Source: Apostichopus parvimensis
Taxonomy: Eukaryota > Echinodermata > Holothuroidea > Aspidochirotida > Stichopodidae
Length of the DNA stretch: 36,918 nt
Direction: 5' to 3'
Assembly (NCBI GenBank): GCA_000934455.1
Contig: KN883731.1
Span: 33,162-70,079 of the forward strand
Shown here: positions 11,474-20,460 of the stretch, piece by piece
Layout: every line of letters begins with the position of its first letter
Position numbering within the stretch: the first letter of the stretch is position 1
Program-made: the position numbers and the translations under genes
Notes under the pieces: generated by a model
Database searches by the model: none
Told to the model about the DNA's origin: nothing
The model's input: only the letters and a program-made list of their open reading frames with translations

Positions 11474-11762
11474 GATGAATTGTAATAATTGTAAGCTTAT
11501 CGAAGCCCTCCAATATATATATAGTACTGATCAAAACGCAGGGCATTTTACTATGACTCGGCAGGTTACAGAACTGCCTATTAGTTGCATGTGCTATGAT
11601 GTGACCTTACTATTTTTTTCACTGTTTTGTATAAATGTAATACAACTTTGAAATCAAGAAATAGAGACAAGAAATTAATGAATTGTAATTGTAAGTACGT
11701 CGAAGTCCTCCAATATAGTACTGATCGAACGGAAAGCATTTTGCCAGGACTCGGCAGGTTTA
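11474..11762. repeat. Local repeat of about 100 bp, two copies about 204 bp apart
   Basis: The blocks at 11474-11570 and 11678-11762 share AATTGTAA, TCGAAG-CCTCCAATATA, AGTACTGATC and ACTCGGCAGGTT. A related single copy lies near 30565-30660 in unit B. The second copy runs straight into the internal repeat at 11763. Confidence 0.65.
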
Positions 11763-11960
11763 TCTCAGAGAGCTTAACGAGAAAATCTTTCACTCTGTTA
11801 GTTGAAAACCCATCTCAGTGTGTTTTTACTAACTCGGTATACGATTCATTGAAACTAACCTATTTTGACTGGCTTCCACCCTCCATTTCTTCAAGAAGTG
11901 GATCAATGTAGATGGTCTGGGACTTCATTAATGCTAACCTTCTTCTGTAAGGTCTGCTCC
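11763..11960. repeat. Internal dispersed repeat, copy A2 (right part)
   Basis: Matches the right part of 9890-10345, from the GAGAAAATCTT block through TCTGTTAGTTGAAAAC to the GGTCTGGGAC block. The left part of the repeat is missing. Confidence 0.7.
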
Positions 11961-13263
11961 AATAGCCTGGGATTACTTGAACACCAGTAACATGCAATTC
12001 ATATACCAGGAAATAAAACCGAAGGACAATGGCTGTTATTTTGGCACAATTGCGGTAAGGGCATTATTGGCGTGGCGAGAAATTTGGAAATGTGGGAGGG
12101 GATGGGGTGGGCAATCAAATAAGAGAGTATCATGGGGGTGGGCACAAAATGAGAATATTGCAAGTTCACCCCACATGCACCAGCCGAGCGCAGGGCACGT
12201 ATGCCGTATCGTCGTGTGGGTCCAGGAACCCACTGCCCCGATCAGGTGAAGGGGAGGTAGTTTCCATACGTCATTTCATCTTCAAAGCAGCAAATGTTTG
12301 GGTAATAATATACATAATTATAGTCTGTATAGAAGTCAAGTATTTGTGTATCGATCTGTTATTTTCTCTTTTATGTTGGACTTGGCAATGTGATTTCGGG
12401 TATCCAGAGGGTCACAGAGATTATGGCCAACCGATCTGGAAAAAACTAGTCTATTCTTTGGTTTTTAAGACTCTGTTTTAAGTCTAGCCCATCAGTCTAT
12501 TGGAAAGAGTTTTCTGTTTAAAACCGTCTTGGTGTTAAGCGGTTCAGGCCTGTGCATAGCTTTTCGAGAATCCCTCAGTAGGCAATCATTACTCTTAAAG
12601 TAAACGAATAGTTTAATCAAAGATGTTTAATATTACTAGAAAAAATAGATTTTAAGATACTCAGTAGTCACAACAAACAAGAAAAACAAAAGCACTAAGA
12701 AATAATTATTGTAATATATACTTGTTTCGTTATATATTCGTCCACACACATTACCAATGATTAAACCACGGGCCCTTTGTTTTTAAAAATTAAAAACTAC
12801 ATGCAGATGGAAGCAATTTGGATTACTAATTTAAGCAAATAACTTATAAGTTATTTGTTATTTGTTATAATTAGTTATTTGGTAATTACCAATTGGTATC
12901 AACTATGCTCTTCTGTTATAGGGAAACTAACCAAAATTAAATAAGAAATCGATCTTTTCTCGTAGAAGTCCAAAACCAATTTTCTTTGAAGGTCAATAGC
13001 CATAGCCTGTGTGTAGTTGAACTTTCCGGATTGTTCATCCAAATCTTTAGATAAAGATGGAAGGGAGACGAAGTTGCAAACAACCGGCCGTCACTGGTTT
13101 GCTCCTCTTTTTCCAGTTTTAATGGATTAATATACCATTTCCTTTAAACGTCAATATCGACCAGAGTCTGTTAAGTGTTATATTTCCAATATTTCCAATG
13201 CATATCTTTACAGTATAAGCCGGGAAGACCTATACAATTTCTTTTCTATAGACCATTTGATGG

Positions 13264-13511
13264 TTAGACAGGTCGTATTTTCATCTCCGTAAATCTGAGA
13301 CTGTATGTATAAGTACCAGTGTCATAATTGTAAAGAGCGACACCACTATAACTGCTGCTGCTGTAGTCACCATTGAGGTTTGCAGTATAACAGTAATTGT
13401 ACCACCAGGCGCCGTGATAATAAGATGCACAGTTATAATAAGAATAACCATCGTTGTCGTCGTCGTGTGTTGAGAAGTCACTCCCTCGGTGATGATCCAT
13501 GTAGTCGTACC
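13264..13511 (-). CDS. Gene 2 last exon: fibrinogen domain C-terminal part
   Basis: After a CTAG acceptor the exon completes a Gly codon (phase 1 in) and codes 81 residues to a TAA stop at 13264-13266. It holds the hallmark C-terminal third of a fibrinogen domain: FSTHDDDND (calcium loop, with Asp at both side-chain ligand positions of the gamma-chain loop), NCASYYHGAWWYNYCY (last disulfide and pocket), ANLNGDY, and the closing TEMKIRPV. Where most FReD lectins have Cys-His after the tryptophan pair, this has Cys-Tyr. Compared with gene 3 it differs at about 10 of 78 aligned residues plus indels of 3 and 1 residues. Confidence 0.95.
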
Positions 13512-14776
13512 CTAGAGAAAGAGAAACCAACGTCACGTTAGGTTTGTAACGGTAGGCTACATGTTACATCGGCATTGTTTCTCCGCAATTCTCTTCGACA
13601 TTTTGCCGTCTTCTATAATATATGACTTTTACAGTGGTTACGTCCTACGTTAAATTATTGGACGGTTTTCTACGGTAGCCCCCCTTTTTTGTTATTAAAC
13701 CGAATGCAACGCATTGTTCTTGTGTGCATGCTGTGCTGTATCTATGTTTGTCAGATTTTGTAATAATGCTGTTGAATATTCATTGTTAAAGATATCATAT
13801 CCAATGCATTAATGATGTTTATATTTGTTACATCATTCGTTCGTGTATCTTAAGGTGATTGATTCTAACTAAATTTTGGCCTTTAAAAAAAAAGCTCCGA
13901 AATCAATTGTTTGTATCCACTATATTAAAAATGATTTGTTATATGCTTTAAATGAAGTCGAGTGACTTTGGCTTAATATAGTAACGAACTAAATTGATAA
14001 ACTTAAAATGTAAATCCAAGTCATATCTAGCCTAGATTTCACTAATATCATAGGGCCACTGCAAGGAGTTAGCAACAGTTAACTTGGAGTACTATTATTA
14101 GTGTACAAACGATTCAAAATTAACCTACGAAAATGGAACTGCATTCTCTTAAATGAAGTTGGGGTATTTTTGAGTTCTACAATTTCATAATTTTGTATCC
14201 ATTTCATATCACATATATACAAAATCAATTATGCACTGATGTCAGTTGTTATGTGTCCTTTATACATGTATATTTATCTGTTCCTGAAAGTAGTGTTACT
14301 GGAAAAAATCAAAAAATGTTTACATGCTGTCGAGTCTACGAGCAACTCTTTTATGACAACAATGACAACTATGGCGTTATAATGAGTATCGTACATGGCC
14401 TATGTAGGCTACATGAAGGTTAATGTACAAAACAGGGGGGGGGACTGAAAAAACTGGTGAGAGAATGAACGAACGCTCTTCGTATGTGCTGCGTACATAA
14501 TAACCCTAATAATTATAGTCGGACATATTTTGAAACAACTGAGTAATGTTTTAACTGCAAATAACATCTCAAAATTTAAAGAAAAATTTTCGCCAACTTT
14601 AGGTATGAATATTTGATGTCAAATCTCGTGTATGACGGAATCCTTGGTACTAGTCTTTCGGAAGGTACATTTTTATTATTTGTAAGTGGTTTAGAGTTCA
14701 TATCCAGCTCTACGTAGAGGCTATTGATGACGGTTGGGTTGCTGATTCTTTAACTAACTATATATCTATTCAAAAT

Positions 14777-14894
14777 AAAATAAAACTGTTAGCAAACTGC
14801 TTATCCACTAGAGAGCCTGTGTAATAGAATGTGTAAAAGTAAGTTGGCCTGACGTTTCGATCCTAGCAGGATCTTCTTCAGAGACTAAAAAAAA
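14777..14894 (+). mobile_element. Dispersed repeat insertion with A-rich end, copy 2
   Basis: About 118 bp absent from unit B. It shares an AGCAAACTGC block, AGCCTGTGTA and the core GACGTTTCGATCCTAGCAGG with the element at 2181-2310, and the inverse core with 20461-20620. It ends in a run of nine A. The string CTATATATCTATTCA lies on both sides (from 14758 and from 14898), fitting a target-site duplication of about 15-20 bp. A-tail plus long duplication suggests retroposition. Family unknown. Confidence 0.68.
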
Positions 14895-15033
14895 AGTCTA
14901 TATATCTATTCATAATATATGCAATAACGCAACTGGTCAGAATCGCTAAACTTGATCAAAGTTTATTAGTCTATATATCTATTCATAATATATGCAATAA
15001 CGCAACTGGTCAGAATCGCTAAACTTGATCAAA
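14895..15033. repeat. Perfect 66-bp direct repeat
   Basis: Bases 14895-14960 and 14968-15033 are identical over 66 positions, with seven bases (GTTTATT) between. Unit B has one diverged copy (about 34197-34262). Lack of any mismatch shows a recent event, right next to the repeat insertion. Confidence 0.92.
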
Positions 15034-15324
15034 TAATAAAAACAACGAAGTCTTCAAGCAACTAGTGGTTTGAATAAATTTAAGCAAGAAAGTTTCTATG
15101 GTTTAATATTGTATACAGGTCATCATTCAGACATTAGTTGAATTTTTCAATTTTTAACATCCATCAATGAATATGAAATGATTTCTTCTAAGTAACTGAA
15201 GAGACGCAAAGAATTAAGAAAAGAAGTCATCGATAGATATTATGTATGTATCATCATTAACAGTTATTTGTTGGAACAAATATCAGCAGCAGTACTTAAA
15301 GTGCAGATGTTACCATCCACTCAC

Positions 15325-15592
15325 CTGTATTACCGGTAAAGCTACCAAGGGTTTCTAATCTGTAATTGTTCGCTTCGTTGTTGATGCGAAATGCGTCATA
15401 GTTGAGATTATATGAAACACCATCCTGGTTTACCAAATCAATGCGCATTTTATAGCTCTTTTGATTCGTCAGGTGATATAGTTTTTCATTTCCTAGCCAT
15501 AATTCTCCAGTCGCTGTATTGGGAAACCCAGTCTTGTAGCTGTCCCAGGTGCGGTAAAAATCAACAGAACCATCTTGACGTCTCTGAAATAC
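15325..15592 (-). CDS. Gene 2 fibrinogen domain, middle exon
   Basis: The 268-nt exon has a TTTCAG acceptor and a GTGAGT donor, entering at phase 0 and leaving at phase 1. It begins VFQRRQDGSVDFYRTW and continues through GELWLGNEKLYHLT, YKMRIDL, YDAFRI and ETLGSFTGNTG, the usual order of a fibrinogen-related domain. It completes the WT-VFQRR junction with the upstream exon. Only four residues differ from gene 3 (34546-34813) over 89. Confidence 0.96.
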
Positions 15593-15997
15593 CTGAAAGA
15601 GGGAAATAATACAATGATAAATAAAACTTTGTCATCGGCCATGTGTCATATCAGTTGATCCGGTTACGTAACAACATGACTGTGGATTTCTTTGAAAACA
15701 AACTGTTACGACTGACCGTAATTAGCCATGCAGGACGCATACACTCATCAGACGAAGACGTATGAAATCAGTCCATTTATGCTATGTTTCAAATGTTGCC
15801 ATATAAAGAGCCGCCTAGAACCTGCTTTTGAAAAAAGTGCGCCCATTTCGATATCTATATCACCTAATAAGACACCTATATTTTTTCTTACTCCTTCGGG
15901 TTAAGAAGGAAAACACTTGCAAAAGCATTCTGGGATGTCCTCCCTCCCTCCCTCTCCCCCTGCAACTCTTCTTTTGAAAGCTAATATTAGGTCTTAC
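15593..15997 (-). other. Gene 2 intron with G-run near the donor
   Basis: A 405-bp intron. On the sense (minus) strand the G-rich tract at 15941-15962 starts about 35 nt after the donor of the EGF exon. Unit B has a run of 11 G (35165-35175) at the same distance. The rest shows about one change per ten bases against unit B. Confidence 0.7.
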
Positions 15998-16309
15998 TGT
16001 CCAACCGCCTCCGTTGGACATCTCACAGTAGACTTCAAATTCCGATCCAGGCCAACCAGCTGGTTTGATGTTGTACACGCCATCACTTCTTAAACCAGAT
16101 GTAAATACATCATGACAATCGGTAAATTCATTACGGGTACAACTTTCTCCGTCTCCTTCGAATCCCTCTCGGCAGTGGCATCCAAATGTATCGCTTCGCT
16201 CCTCACAAACGGCATTGGCATCGCATCTGAAGCTGGAATCGCATCTCCAGGTACCTGACTCGCATGAACAACGTTCTGTACAGTCATCGTTGACGTAGCT
16301 ACCACCGTC
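15998..16309 (-). CDS. Gene 2 exon: TIL tail, EGF module, start of fibrinogen domain
   Basis: A 312-nt exon (104 codons), phase 0 at both ends, acceptor ATCAG, donor GTAAGA. Residues 1-22 (DGGSYVNDDC...) match the cysteine segment that follows TIL domains in VWF/mucin/zonadhesin-like proteins. Residues 23-57 form a six-cysteine EGF-like module ending GFEGDGESC. From about 63 the fibrinogen domain starts: FTDCHDVFTSGLRSDGVYNI ... VYCEMSNGGGWT, with its first cysteine pair. Five of 104 residues differ from gene 3. Confidence 0.95.
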
Positions 16310-16569
16310 CTGATAAGAAAACGTAGTAAAAATATGAACATCATGCAAACACAGTCAGGGCTTTTAAAACTGTCAACTTTGTGATTCAATGTTTATAACT
16401 AAACTATGTGATAAAGCCTGTTTATAGCTGTACTTCAACAAGACTTTAGTTTACATGCTGACTGCTGTGATTTCAATGCCCAATCCCCTCCCCTCCCCAC
16501 CTCCCCTCACCTCACCCATCCCCATCCCCCCTCGCACCTCTTATATAAAGCGATTAAACAATGGCTTAC
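16310..16569 (-). other. Gene 2 intron with G-run cluster
   Basis: A 260-bp intron, almost identical to 35525-35791 in unit B. On the sense strand a long cluster of G-runs (16479-16540) begins about 29 nt downstream of the TIL exon donor. It has enough G-tracts to form a quadruplex in the transcript. Confidence 0.75.
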
Positions 16570-16778
16570 CGGAATAACACCTCTTCCTGTTAAGTAGCAG
16601 CCGCATGCTTCAGGGAGTACACATGTATCACCTTTGATGAAAAATCCTTCCGGACAGATACAAGACTCGTCATCCTCTGCGCTACAAGTATCCTCACAGA
16701 CATCCGGGTTCGCACATGACGTTTGGCAGGAACAATTCTTGAAAACCATGTTACTTGGACAAGTTTCAATAAAGGAAT
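16570..16778 (-). CDS. Gene 2 TIL-domain exon
   Basis: A 209-nt exon with a TCTAG acceptor (phase 1 in) and GTAAGC donor (phase 0 out). It reads SFIETCPSNMVFKNCSCQTS and on to CICPEGFFIKGDTC and ACGCYLTGRGVIP, with 11 cysteines in TIL spacing. TIL modules occur in secreted protease inhibitors and in VWF/mucin-type proteins. The entering phase fits the fibrinogen-type exon just upstream, giving a shared Asp codon. Only one residue (Glu or Gln before ACGC) differs from gene 3. Confidence 0.93.
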
Positions 16779-16965
16779 CTAGAATGAGAACGAAATAGTA
16801 CAAGGCTGTGTTATTTTGTGTTAAAAATAAATTTAGAAAATGAAAATAATGTTTCTTACTGTGAATGGACTCATTGCAGCGTCTTTCAAAGAGAGAGGTT
16901 AACAAGTGCTAACAGTTTTACTCGTGTTTCTCCCTATATCCATTGGTTTAAGATTACAAACTTAC
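16779..16965 (-). other. Gene 2 short intron
   Basis: A 187-bp intron between the first fibrinogen-type exon and the TIL exon, nearly identical to 36001-36186. It is too short to hide the missing C-terminal fibrinogen exon, and none is seen. Confidence 0.75.
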
Positions 16966-17137
16966 CGATTGTTCCGGTGCTTTGACCAACACTGACTATA
17001 CGAAACTTGCTGAACTCATCACTGATTCGAAAAGCTTCGTAGGTGGCGAAAAACGAAGACCCTGCAGAATTCTCGAAATCAATTCGAAGTTGGTATTTCT
17101 TTTGATTTGTAAGGAAACTCAGCTTTTGGTTTCCGAT
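16966..17137 (-). CDS. Gene 2 first fibrinogen-type exon (partial, runs into gap)
   Basis: The visible 172 bases end in a GTAAGT donor at phase 1. They encode the second half of a fibrinogen middle exon: KLSFLTNQKKYQLRIDFENS, YEAFRISDEF, RIVSVGQSTGTIG. The start is lost in the N run; by comparison with 36187-36451 the exon should reach about 17230. It differs from gene 3 by one silent base. It is followed directly by a TIL exon instead of a fibrinogen C-terminal exon, so the first fibrinogen domain appears incomplete. Confidence 0.93.
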
Positions 17138-17907
17138 NNNNNNNNNNNNNNNNNNNNNNNNNNNNNNNNNNNNNNNNNNNNNNNNNNNNNNNNNNNNNNN
17201 NNNNNNNNNNNNNNNNNNNNNNNNNNNNNNNNNNNNNNNNNNNNNNNNNNNNNNNNNNNNNNNNNNNNNNNNNNNNNNNNNNNNNNNNNNNNNNNNNNNN
17301 NNNNNNNNNNNNNNNNNNNNNNNNNNNNNNNNNNNNNNNNNNNNNNNNNNNNNNNNNNNNNNNNNNNNNNNNNNNNNNNNNNNNNNNNNNNNNNNNNNNN
17401 NNNNNNNNNNNNNNNNNNNNNNNNNNNNNNNNNNNNNNNNNNNNNNNNNNNNNNNNNNNNNNNNNNNNNNNNNNNNNNNNNNNNNNNNNNNNNNNNNNNN
17501 NNNNNNNNNNNNNNNNNNNNNNNNNNNNNNNNNNNNNNNNNNNNNNNNNNNNNNNNNNNNNNNNNNNNNNNNNNNNNNNNNNNNNNNNNNNNNNNNNNNN
17601 NNNNNNNNNNNNNNNNNNNNNNNNNNNNNNNNNNNNNNNNNNNNNNNNNNNNNNNNNNNNNNNNNNNNNNNNNNNNNNNNNNNNNNNNNNNNNNNNNNNN
17701 NNNNNNNNNNNNNNNNNNNNNNNNNNNNNNNNNNNNNNNNNNNNNNNNNNNNNNNNNNNNNNNNNNNNNNNNNNNNNNNNNNNNNNNNNNNNNNNNNNNN
17801 NNNNNNNNNNNNNNNNNNNNNNNNNNNNNNNNNNNNNNNNNNNNNNNNNNNNNNNNNNNNNNNNNNNNNNNNNNNNNNNNNNNNNNNNNNNNNNNNNNNN
17901 NNNNNNN
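17138..17907. other. Assembly gap (770 N)
   Basis: Unsequenced. By comparison with unit B it should contain the first 93 bases of the fibrinogen-type exon, an intron, probably the N-terminal exon of that domain, and DNA equivalent to 1-363. The gap falls exactly where the two repeat units meet, so the join itself is not directly shown by sequence. Confidence 0.98.
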
Positions 17908-18125
17908 AGGGGTGTGAAAATTATGTGGGCAGAGGAGATGAGTGGATTGAATGAATTCAAGTTGGCATAGAAATAAAAAATAAATAAAGATTCAGTCTCC
18001 TTTTCAGCGCTGTGGGAAGAAATTTAAAAAAAATCATGATTCGAAGCACATTACTAACATAGTTTGAAAGTTTTGATTGCGAATATTAAGAAAGAACAAA
18101 CATTTTTACAAATGGCTTCACTCAC
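17908..18125 (-). other. Gene 2 intron right of the gap
   Basis: Non-coding DNA that repeats 364-580 with few changes. No feature seen. Confidence 0.6.
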
Positions 18126-18156
18126 CTTGATTGTTTCCTCCACTTTTTGCAGTTCC
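18126..18156 (-). CDS. Gene 2 coiled-coil exon (31 nt)
   Basis: TTCAG acceptor, GTGAGT donor, phase 2 in and phase 0 out. It reads ELQKVEETIK, identical in protein to gene 1 (581-611). Probably part of an oligomerisation helix between signal peptide and cysteine-rich domains. Confidence 0.73.
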
Positions 18157-18496
18157 CTGAAGAGAGAAAAAACAAAGATATTATTCTCTAAATGCTTCTT
18201 TTGTTAGAAGGTGTAGAGTGAATAGAAAAGTTTACATAACAATGTAACTGCCTTTCCTTGTTTCCACAAGCCATAAAATGTTATCGGTTTTTCGATTAGC
18301 GACAAACAAACTTTGCCTCAAACCGTTCTGGCTTTTTTAACAGAGTTGTATAAACTGGCAGTTATTTTCGCCAATTTACTTGATGCACAGCCAAAACTGG
18401 TTTGAATTCTTTGTTCCTTTGTCTTGATTCGAAGATAAAAAAAATATGTATTTTGCTTTTAACGTATTTTAATGTAGCATCGCAGCCGGGACTTAC
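18157..18496 (-). other. Gene 2 intron
   Basis: Non-coding, colinear with 612-947. Nothing else seen. Confidence 0.55.
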
Positions 18497-18505
18497 CGGT
18501 TGTCT
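18497..18505 (-). CDS. Gene 2 candidate 9-nt micro-exon
   Basis: CTAG acceptor, AGACAACCG, GTAAGTC donor, unchanged from 948-956. The phases fit the 31-nt exon that follows. It needs an unseen upstream exon to avoid a TGA at the junction with 23941-23966. Confidence 0.5.
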
Positions 18506-19599
18506 CTAGAAGTGTAAGGATTTTTCTTTTAAATGGAATAATTGGATAGTATTTGTACACGAATACATAATTGCCTAAGGACAATATATACGGTATGGAT
18601 ATGCAAGGAATGTTCAGTAAACAAAATATGGTATGGAGGAAGCATTTTGGAGGTAGGTGTAAATTGTTGTGCTATTCACAACATATGTCTGATCTGCAAT
18701 TTAGGAAAACAAGATTTCATATGCGATTATTTCGATATAATAATACTACCAGAATATGCCATTATAAAACAAAACTGAAGTGTTTCAACATGTTTCTTGT
18801 AAAGTGTTGAAAGAAAAAAGATCAATGAAAATTAGCGTACCAGTATGCCAGTGTTTGGTGGGGGAGGTACGTGTGGTGGGAGTATGGGCTTCGTCGGAAT
18901 AGTTATAGTGACTTTGGGGGAGAACGGTTAGATTTGGAACACTCACACAAAGAATTGATCAGTAAGTTTACTGTTTGGTTTGGTAGAGGAAAATATAATT
19001 TTATGACTAATGCTGACGTAAAATGTCATTCGCATTGCCTATAGGTGTCGTACTACAATTAATCGTTCCATTGACTTACCTACTAAATTCTTCATTTTAC
19101 TAAAGCATAGTTAGAAGTTATCAAACGGTATGTCCTACCCACCAAATGATAGCTGAGGGCTTCACCTGTATGACATTTAAATATTTCTCTGGATAGATAT
19201 GAATTTGTGTGTATAAAAAAAAACACAATGAAAACTGACTTATTGTTATTGATTTGAGTAATATCTCTGTCCCATATAGAGTAAATATGTTATCAAAATA
19301 TTGCTCAAATAAATCACAATAGTATTTTTAGTACGAAAAGAAAATAATATACTGTGGTTTGTTAACAATTTATGGAAAATAAAAAAACAGCCTTAAAGTT
19401 TTTCAACGCTTAAACTACAAAGTCTTCAAAACTTACAATAATAGTTTGCAATCACGGGAGAACTTGGAAGTTTTAACCATATACAGCAAAAGAGACGAAG
19501 ATCAATTTATCACGTTTTGGAACGAAATTTGTTACTATAACCTCACTTTAATCCAGATAAGTTATGGTGTAATTCTTATATTCCCAATTTAAGAATAAC

Positions 19600-19945
19600 T
19601 AGCAGATTTTATTCCACCTGGCAAGCAATCGGCGTAAGGCCAGACTTTACGCTATAACGACCACTCAAATCAATGACGATTTCTGTAATGGTATACTGGA
19701 ACAGTTAAATAAATTAGTATATACTCAGGACAGAGCTTGATATCTAAGCATGATACCAATACGCAATCAATAAATATATATATTTATATATATACTGAAT
19801 CTATGAGAATAGAAGGAAACATTGACAGAAAATATTATAACATGTGTGATTTAATGTTTGAATTTTAAAGCTATTACTGAAAACAGAAAAAAATGATGAC
19901 ATTCTTTTTCTTCAGTCTGTCAGTGTAGTAACGATTCTTCACTCC
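19600..19945. other. Segment in unit B absent from unit A
   Basis: Unit A goes directly from TAAGAATATCT to AAAATGATCAC near 2748-2765, while unit B has about 345 extra bases between these marks. The segment includes an AT-rich run of TATATA near 19775-19795. Ends show no clear inverted repeat or target duplication. Confidence 0.6.
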
Positions 19946-20460
19946 AAAATGATCACTTATATAGATACCAAGTGCAAATTTGATGAGGTTGTTTAAATTT
20001 ATACACGAGTAAAGTTGGTCAATGCAGTCTGTAGGAATAAGAAATAAATTCGAACTTGCAAAAAGACGGAAACTTGAGGCAAATAAACTCCTGGAAATAT
20101 AAAAGCGGGCAGGGGTAGCATGAGATAAATATTCAACTTCAACCAGTACGATGCGAATTATTTCGTTGATATTCGAATGATAATATTAATAGCTATATAT
20201 ATTAAGAAAGAATTATTTTATTAGGCTTTATAGGTAAATTCTGATAAGATAACCTTTTTCATATAAAAAATGTAAAGCTCATTTTTTCGTGATAAGTTAA
20301 CGTGTAATTCTCTTGTCGTCGGTATACCCAGAATTATTTCACAATTATTGGCACAATCACCTGTGAGGACATCAGAATATTTCTCTGTATACCAACCACT
20401 GTAAAACAATTGATGAGGGACTTTTTTTCATCATCATTGGTCCTTAGTTTATTTTGGTTT

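Larger units (their letters stand above)
9575..13263. other. Intergenic region between genes 1 and 2, part 2
   Basis: About 3.7 kb of non-coding DNA downstream of gene 2 (minus strand), largely colinear with unit B from 27570 to 32713. It holds one complete and one partial copy of an internal repeat (9890-10345 and 11763-11960), a shorter duplicated block (11474-11570 and 11678-11762), and a short inverted repeat of the string CTCCCTGG around 11158-11190. The 3' UTR and poly(A) site of gene 2 must lie near its right end; I could not fix them. Confidence 0.45.
13512..15324 (-). other. Gene 2 last intron
   Basis: 1.8 kb of AT-rich intron between the middle and last fibrinogen exons, colinear with 32956-34545 in unit B. 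It contains an A-only repeat insertion (14777-14894) followed by a 66-bp perfect duplication (14895-15033). Open frames near 14193 and 15412 are not coding; the second is antisense to the fibrinogen exon. Confidence 0.7.
364..17137. repeat. Segmental tandem duplication, unit A
   Basis: The stretch matches unit B (17908-36360) in order and orientation along its whole length. The first shared bases are at 364 and 17908, and the last shared bases before the N run are at 17137 and about 36358. The offset between copies grows from about 17.5 kb at the left to about 19.2-19.4 kb at the right, because the copies differ by insertions and deletions of 0.1-1.2 kb. The unit holds the 5' exons of gene 1, an intergenic region and the 3' exons of gene 2. 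The comparison was made by eye, so exact identity is not known. Confidence 0.93.

Noticed and set aside
11977-12481. Overlapping open frames on both strands, similar ones at 31396-31740
   Set aside because: They fall in a repeated, somewhat more GC-rich intergenic block; frames shift between units and no domain is recognisable.
15412-15609. Plus-strand open frame also present at 34633-34830
   Set aside because: It is the antisense shadow of the fibrinogen middle exon.
16982-17960. Long open frames across the N run
   Set aside because: They are artefacts of reading N as coding; only the splice-bounded part at 16966-17137 on the minus strand is supported.
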